Shown here: in pieces, positions 58,141-64,000 of the stretch | Layout of the letters: each line of letters opens with the position of its first letter | How positions within the stretch are numbered: position 1 is the stretch's first letter | NCBI GenBank assembly: GCA_050084985.1 | Contig: JBITNC010000001.1 | Location: 123,318,001-123,382,000 of the forward strand | Source: Nageia nagi | Taxonomy: Eukaryota > Pinophyta | Reading direction: 5' to 3' | DNA length: 64,000 nt | Made by a program: the position numbers and the translations under genes | The notes under the pieces: model-generated | Told to the model about the DNA's origin: nothing | Seen by the model: the letters and a program-made list of their open reading frames with translations, nothing else | Database searches by the model: none

Positions 58141-58183
58141 TGATGAGATGTTTCCATGATCTCCTTATTTATTGAACACATCA

Positions 58184-58211
58184 TATTATATATATATATA
58201 TATATATATAA
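58184..58211. repeat. AT microsatellite
   Basis: A run of TA dinucleotides within 58184-58211. Confidence 0.9.
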
Positions 58212-58779
58212 TAAATAATCTTCTTATTTTAACTTCCTTATCTTTCCTATATATTCTCTTTATTCTAATTGATGAGATCCATATGATCTAACATAATATC
58301 ATATTGAGCTATAAATAATTAGAGATAATACATAACATATGTATTTTGATCCATTACAAAATCATGTGAAAAATGAAAGAATTCATGGTCTGTTTCTCCT
58401 CTCAATACAAAAAATTTGGAATAACTCTTGGCCTTCCTTCAAATATTTATAATCCCAAAACTCTCTCTAACTAAAATTGAAGAATCAAGAGTAGCAACAC
58501 ATTTTTAAATAGGCTTGGAAATATCTCCAAGATGTCAATTGATGATCCTGAACCACTCAACTATCTAAACTTTCGATGCCCCTCGAACTTCCACTACCAA
58601 ATCATCAAAATAAAAGTTGTTATGACTTAAAAACATTAAACTTAGGCTATTAATGACATGATTTTTGTCACTAATCACCTCCAAATTTTAATCTTTAATC
58701 ATTCTCCAAGCACAAATACCTCTAGAATGAGTACTTCTCATGTAGAGATCAACTTGATACTATCCAATTCAGATCAAGA

Positions 58780-59280
58780 GTCTATAGTACATTTTTTGGT
58801 AAATTAACATACACTTCATGTTGGTTGATTATAGTATCCTCAACCTTTATGAAGATATACTCTTTCTAGTCTTGGTGAAATCAATTTTAATATACATATA
58901 TTCAGAAGAATGAGATGCATAAAATTATGATGGTTCATCACAAATAAACTCCCTAATGAGTGCAACAAAATTGTGTACAAAGGGCTATAGAGTAGTTGGG
59001 AGACCATAAAATTCAACCCATATAGGGATAACAATAGTAATATCATTAGAGACTAAAAATATCCTAGACTAAAGTTCACACAAAAGTAGAGTACTATTAA
59101 CATAGTAAGGACCTTTACCAAGAACTTGCTTCATATTATCATCATTAGAAAAATAAATAGAACAAACCTTCTATAGAGGTTCTATACTTGTTTAAGAAAA
59201 ATTTCATAAGGATTCCAATAACTTTGAATCTAGTTTCTAAGAATTGAATATAAGGGAATCCTTCCAAAAAAGTATCCTAT
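58780..59280 (-). pseudogene. LINE ORF1 fragment (DUF4283-like)
   Basis: On the minus strand, with a stop, the sequence reads MKQVLGKGPYYVNSTLLL and then IPIWVEFYGLPTTL, followed by a LIREFICDEPS block and an YMYIKIDFTK block. This matches the RNA-binding-like DUF4283 domain at the start of plant L1 LINE ORF1: GPWFF-like, PVWVxLPxLP-like, then the VDxxTxxxxRxxYARVxVE part. The copy is too broken to be functional. Confidence 0.5.
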
Positions 59281-59995
59281 AATAGTGTGACATTAAGACC
59301 AAGAACATGCATTATTAAACTATTTCAAGAGACTAGTGATATTTGAAGCAGATGTATAAACTCATTCTACACCTTGGGGTTGAATTTATGGGGATGCTTG
59401 TTCAGTACTAGAAGCATTATTCTTTCTCACACTAGTAGCCTCATCAAACATTGAGTTCTTAGTTTGATTAAAATCCATTAAAAATAATAGTACCTCTACC
59501 CAAGGTGGATTATTTGTAGAAAGGAAAGTAGATCATATCATAATATTTCTTGCATATATTCTAATGATGGAGTGGTGGTGTCATGAAAAGCAAACTAGAT
59601 TTGTTTTGCATGCAAGGTTTCGATCCTCTCTAGAGCACTTCCTCATAGTCACATAATCCAATAAATATTTTAAAATTATGATCTTATTTTTAAATAAATA
59701 GTTTTTTTTTAATAATGATAAACTTCAAATTAAATTATTTCATACAAATCTAATTAATTATTTGATTTTTCCATTTAATATTCTAATATAAGATTCTTAA
59801 TTTCTATAATGAACATTTTATTTTTAAACGAATGATCATTTTTTATACAAATAAAAATTTAAAGTATATTTTCCAAAAAATAGGGTTTTGATACCTATAT
59901 ATATAAAACATTTATAGATATTCAATAATAGTATATATGTTTCCTAGATCTACCTTCTAAGAATCATTATATTTACCACCTTACTAGATATGAAC
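59281..59995. other. Gene-free stretch
   Basis: No motif. A weak tRNA-like pair of boxes can be imagined at 59570-59635 (GGTTTCGATCC on the plus strand), not convincing. Confidence 0.3.
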
Positions 59996-60200
59996 AACTA
60001 TCCTTATTTTCCAATTCTTGATCACACCATCCTCTTACAAGTTGCACCAATGAGATCCAATCCAACCTAAAATTAGAGTCCTTCTTGATGAAGCACTCCC
60101 ATATAAACTTGATTTCCATATGAGACATACCTTCAACATTCTAAACTAGGATAGTCATAGGAATCTTCTTCTATGTTGAGGCTAGGGTGACCATCCTGTG
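59996..60200 (-). pseudogene. Possible LINE endonuclease start
   Basis: The minus strand from about 60180 reads KIPMTILVWNVEGMSHMEIK, like the (M)xILxWNxRGL start of the apurinic endonuclease domain of L1 LINE ORF2. The continuation is lost by 60000. The acidic, low-complexity minus-strand sequence just upstream (60200-60700) would fit an ORF1 C-terminus. Confidence 0.35.
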
Positions 60201-62150
60201 CTTTTCCCCAAATCATTTATTATTATACGTAGGGTATTGGGAGCCTTTAGTACTTCTATGATCATTTTGACATCCCATCATTCCTTTTCTCATTGGCCAA
60301 TTCTTCCTCATTCTACAAGATGCATGCATCTACCATACCACTTCTTGAACATCATATTTAGAATCAAGGTTTTCAACTTCTTGAATACACCAAGGTCCTC
60401 ACCAAGTTTATCTTCTATAGGATCTTGATCCTCTTATGTATTCTAAAAGTCCTCTCTAACCTCTTCACTCTCCTAACCCTTATTTATCATAAAACCAATA
60501 GGTTCTATTTCCTTCATATCCTTCTTTACTTCTAATAGAGAGGCCAGTGGAGAGTCAATCATAAGAATTATGGCCTCCATAACCAACTCCTCCTCTAAAA
60601 TAATTCTAAATTTTCCCTTCTATCTAGAAGAAGATAGTCCTTCTCGATCTGATAGAGAGTCCCCTAATTTTGAAGATACAATCACAATAATAATATTAAT
60701 GGTGATACTTGATGAACCTAATTTAATATAAGCCTAGTGATTTTCTTGAGGGGCTCTTGATTGCTACTAAAGTAGTAGTATAAGCATTCTATCTCCTATA
60801 TTCTCAATGTCCATCAAGATTTAATTATCACTTAGTGAATAGGGACTACTCCTCTATTCCTTCATATATAAATATCAAGAGAATGAATAGAAAATATGGC
60901 AAATTTAACTTGTACAAACCTTTGAAGTGGTACAATAAGAAAAAAATGCTATTCATAGAACTTTGAGCATCTTCTTTCCATTGTAAAGAGCTTCATAATT
61001 GCCTTGGCTACCTCATTCTAGGGATAAAGAAGTGAATCAACTGGGTAAGCTAATTTTCTTTTCTTCGATAAAGGTACCCCTTGCCTGTAGAAATCTTGCA
61101 CATCTACTACTAATATGTGCATCTCATTACAATGCCTCTTCCTTGAGTTAGCCATACCTATGGATGCCTTAATAAGCTTTGCATTGATTGAGAATTAGTG
61201 TCCATATACTACCACCTTATATTTATCCCAAGATTCTAACACCTAACTGAATCAACTCTGATTATGGTCATTTAGAGAATCTATGAATCCATCAATACCC
61301 CATTGTAGAGGATTTGCCAAACCACTGGATCCTCCCTAAATTCCTCTCTAAAGGTTGCTTTAAGATGCTACTAGCACATCATCTTATTTGCATTCAAAAT
61401 ACATAATGATTACATATGAGTACTTCTTTCTATATCATAATTCTCAACTTGCCACCCCAACATACCAATATTGACCCTTTATCTATTCCCATCATCTATA
61501 GTTTTGAACAACTCAATCCATGGTATTTCTCTAGAGGCCATATGCATATCTCTTGTATATGTATTCCTCCAAATACACCATTTCTTATTCGTATCTCTCA
61601 TATGAATCATTACTCTTCCCTCCCCCTACCAAAGTTTAAATCCAACTAACATTTTTTACTTATCAACTTCCAATTTTCTTTAGCCATATGTTAAATTTTT
61701 GCAATCAACATATTAGCCAAAATAATCTTTTTGTGGAATATACACCCATTTTTTTTCCCTCCATACTTTCTAAAGAAGATGAGGATGTATTATAGACCAA
61801 TGATGATTCTCCTCTTTCCCAATCACTGTAGGGGGCACTTGGAGATTGACTTTGTTATATCAATCCTAAATTCAATTTTTTTTCTCCTCTAAGATTCCTT
61901 TCCACACTTCTTGAGAAAATGGTTATAATTGGCACATATGGTCCACTATATCTTTCTTGTGAACATCTATTTACCAAAACTTGTCCCTTCTTTCTAATAT
62001 TTTCAATCATTAGGGTCCTTTTTCTAAAAACTAGCTATAGGAAATGAGTTACTTTTAGGTGAATCCTTAGATCCATACCTTTTTAATAGGAAAGGAGGTA
62101 TATTCTACAGCCAAGATGGTAGTGTATCCTAGTTTGAAAAAATATACCCC
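60201..62150. other. Unassigned stretch, perhaps LINE ORF1 debris
   Basis: No readable domain. Position upstream (on the minus strand) of the endonuclease-like start and downstream of the RT fragment suggests LINE leader/ORF1 and 3' UTR sequence. The plus-strand ORFs 60198-60428 and 61416-61649 have no support. Confidence 0.3.
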
Positions 62151-62159
62151 CCTTTCCTA

Positions 62160-63960
62160 AGTTTTTATCTTAGGATATTAGTACCATTTTCCATTGGTAG
62201 CAATAGAGTCGTGGCCAACATATTATTCATTACCTTTGTTACTATAGAAAGATATTAGCTTGGTGGTTGTAACAACTTCTACATTCTTTATCTATTATTC
62301 TACTCCATGGAATATTGAACCTTAGATCTAATGTTGTTCCTTCCTCATCTTACGCACTCAGTTAGGTTTGGAATCTTTTTAAGAGGCCTATCTTGTACCC
62401 ATTCATCTTCCCAAAACCTCACCTCTTTTCCATTACCAATACACTTGGTAGTATTTTCATTCTAAATATGTTTGAATATGATAGGATCTTTCCAAAAGGC
62501 TAATCCATATTTCCTTAAGTCATCTTGAATGAATTTCAATCCCTCTAATAGATATTTATTTTGGCATATTTTGACAACTTTCCTTTCCTCACTACTACTT
62601 ATTTTCCATGTTAATTTCCCTCTTAGTGTTATATTAAACCATTTCAAACTATGAAGGCCAAAACCTCTGTGATTCTTGGGTTTACATACTTTAGCCCAAC
62701 TCACTACAATTACTCTTTTCTTTTCCTACATTTTGATCTAGAGGAACTTATTGCAAATCAAGTCAATTTAATCACATATACTAGTAATGATATCAAAGTT
62801 AGAGGCATAATAAACATGCATACTTTGAAGTACCACTTTCACTAGTAAACATTTGTGAGCAATTGAAAGATTTCCCCCTTTCCAAAAAACTAGATTTTTT
62901 TGGAATCGCTTTATTAGTGGCAACCATAAATTTTTCCCTAATGGACCTACAAATAGTGGCATATCTATATAGGTAGTTGGGAGGTCTTCAATCTGATAAT
63001 TGAAGATCCTATTAAATCTCCCTTTTCCTACTAATATTACTATGGATGAAGAATAGTTAGCTTTTATTAAAGTTGATCTTTTACTGAGACGCTCCTTCAT
63101 AGAGATGTAGGATCCTTAAGTAATTCCTTACTTCAACCATTGAAGCTTTTCCTATGATGATTGTATCATACTCAAATTGACTATGAGTACTTATGACTAG
63201 CATATCATAGGGATTAATATCTTTCATTTTACCAATCCTTTTTCCTAAGGCTTCTACCATTAGGATGAATAGATATGGAGAAATTGGGTTACTCTATATG
63301 AGCCCTTTTCAAACTGAAAGATGTTGGAAACCACTCCATTGATTAGAATAGATAAGGGGCCATAAATATACACTAATTAATATAAGATCTTTAGATTGTA
63401 AAAAATTTAAATTTCTCACATATCTTATCTATAAAGGTTCAGTCGACCCTATCATAAGCCTTTTACATATCTAGTTTTAGCAGAAACATCTCAATTTTTT
63501 TATGCAATTTGTTATACCTTGTGTATAACAATGATCCCATAAATAATATTTCTCCCTTGAATAAATCCTCCCTATTCCAAAGAGATAAGGTGATGGAGGT
63601 TCAACTTTAACATATTAACCATTATTTTAGTGAGGATCTTATATACCATATTACATAGATTGACTAGGTGAAACTTCTTGTAGTCTTTTACATCCAAGAA
63701 TTTGGGAATAAATGCCAAAAATGTAACACTTCAAGCCTTAAGGATTTCCTAAGAGGATTGGATTTCTCTTACTACCTAGGTGATCTCTATGCCCATAAGC
63801 CCCTAGAAGTTTTGAAAAAATTCTACAAGGAACCCATATGGACTTGGGGATTTGTTATGGGCCATAGAGAAGACTATGTTCTTGATTTTCATATAAGAGA
63901 AAGGTATGATGGCTTTCCAATTTTGCTCATTAGTCACCAAATTTAGGATATTTTTCAAAA
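62160..63960 (-). pseudogene. L1-type LINE reverse transcriptase, 3' half
   Basis: Reading the minus strand from 63960: FLAFIPK, FHLVNLCNMVYKILTKIMVN (RT fingers), LISLE then GGFIQGRNIIYGIIV, and SNPISPYLFILMVEALG. Next come QFEYDTIII (the family has FADDT, so the catalytic box is lost) and KASMVEVRNYL. The open piece 62768-63100 gives YIDMPLFVGPLGKNLWLPLI and a FQKNLVFWKGGNLSIAHK block. The piece 62462-62704 gives the zf-RVT region, WAKVCKPKNHRGFGLHSL. Stops and frame changes are frequent. The endonuclease would lie beyond the window end. Confidence 0.85.
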
Positions 63961-64000
63961 TATCCACCATCTAAGCATTGTGAAGTTTTTCTTCCATGGA

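Noticed and set aside
59570-59640. tRNA gene-like boxes (GGTTTCGATCC)
   Set aside because: No clover-leaf can be drawn and the A box is poor; chance match more likely.

Overview
This window looks like intergenic DNA from a large, AT-rich plant nuclear genome. I found no host protein gene, rRNA gene or tRNA gene. What can be recognised is retroelement remains of lineages typical of seed plants: Ty3 chromovirus-like, Ty3 Tat-like with a second RNase H, Copia SIRE-like, L1-type LINEs and tRNA-derived SINE-like units. Two 100-base runs of N (13513-13612 and 32783-32882) are assembly gaps. Repeat density, long LTRs and nesting suggest a big genome, possibly a gymnosperm; that is inference only.

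Layout. (1) 1-11046, minus strand: a decayed Ty3 element of chromovirus (Tekay/Del-like) type with a very long LTR (6206-11046, 4.84 kb). Its other LTR is cut by the window edge (1-1503). (2) 11.8-13.7 kb, minus: gag remains of a Tat-like Ty3 element. (3) 14.46-14.92 kb: a head-to-tail pair of 224-bp units with tRNA-like A and B boxes. (4) 15715-17412, plus: a short, old, apparently non-coding LTR element with about 183-bp LTRs. (5) 18200-25239, minus: a younger Ty3 element with 1.2-kb LTRs, PBS and PPT, and every domain recognisable but broken by stops and frameshifts. (6) 25.2-32.6 kb, plus: a degraded Tat-like Ty3 element. Its order is gag, protease, RT, RNase H, second RNase H, integrase, and a probable solo LTR interrupts the integrase. 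(7) 33059-41148, minus: a Copia SIRE-like element with a perfect 5-bp target duplication (TGGGA). Its LTRs are 2.5 kb and carry three tandem arrays (89, 23 and 31 bp). Most of its pol is deleted, so the integrase start is fused to the RNase H end. (8) 41.2-57.9 kb: gene-free AT-rich DNA with several undescribed local repeats: a 37-bp hairpin triplet, a 0.6-kb direct repeat, a 285-bp tandem array, and a dispersed monomer family also found inside the long LTR of element 1. (9) 57.9-64 kb, minus: a Tat-like gag fragment, then LINE fragments (ORF1-like, a possible endonuclease start, and the RT 3' half).

Nothing here works as a pathway. The coherent story is the layering of insertions and their decay. 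Several disabling changes are C-to-T or G-to-A, as expected from deamination of methylated cytosine in silenced DNA. The points most worth following are the in-frame pol deletion of the SIRE-like element, its array-rich LTR with TGACGTCA sites preserved in only one copy, the 4.84-kb LTR, the mini LTR element, and the unassigned repeat families at 44-56 kb.
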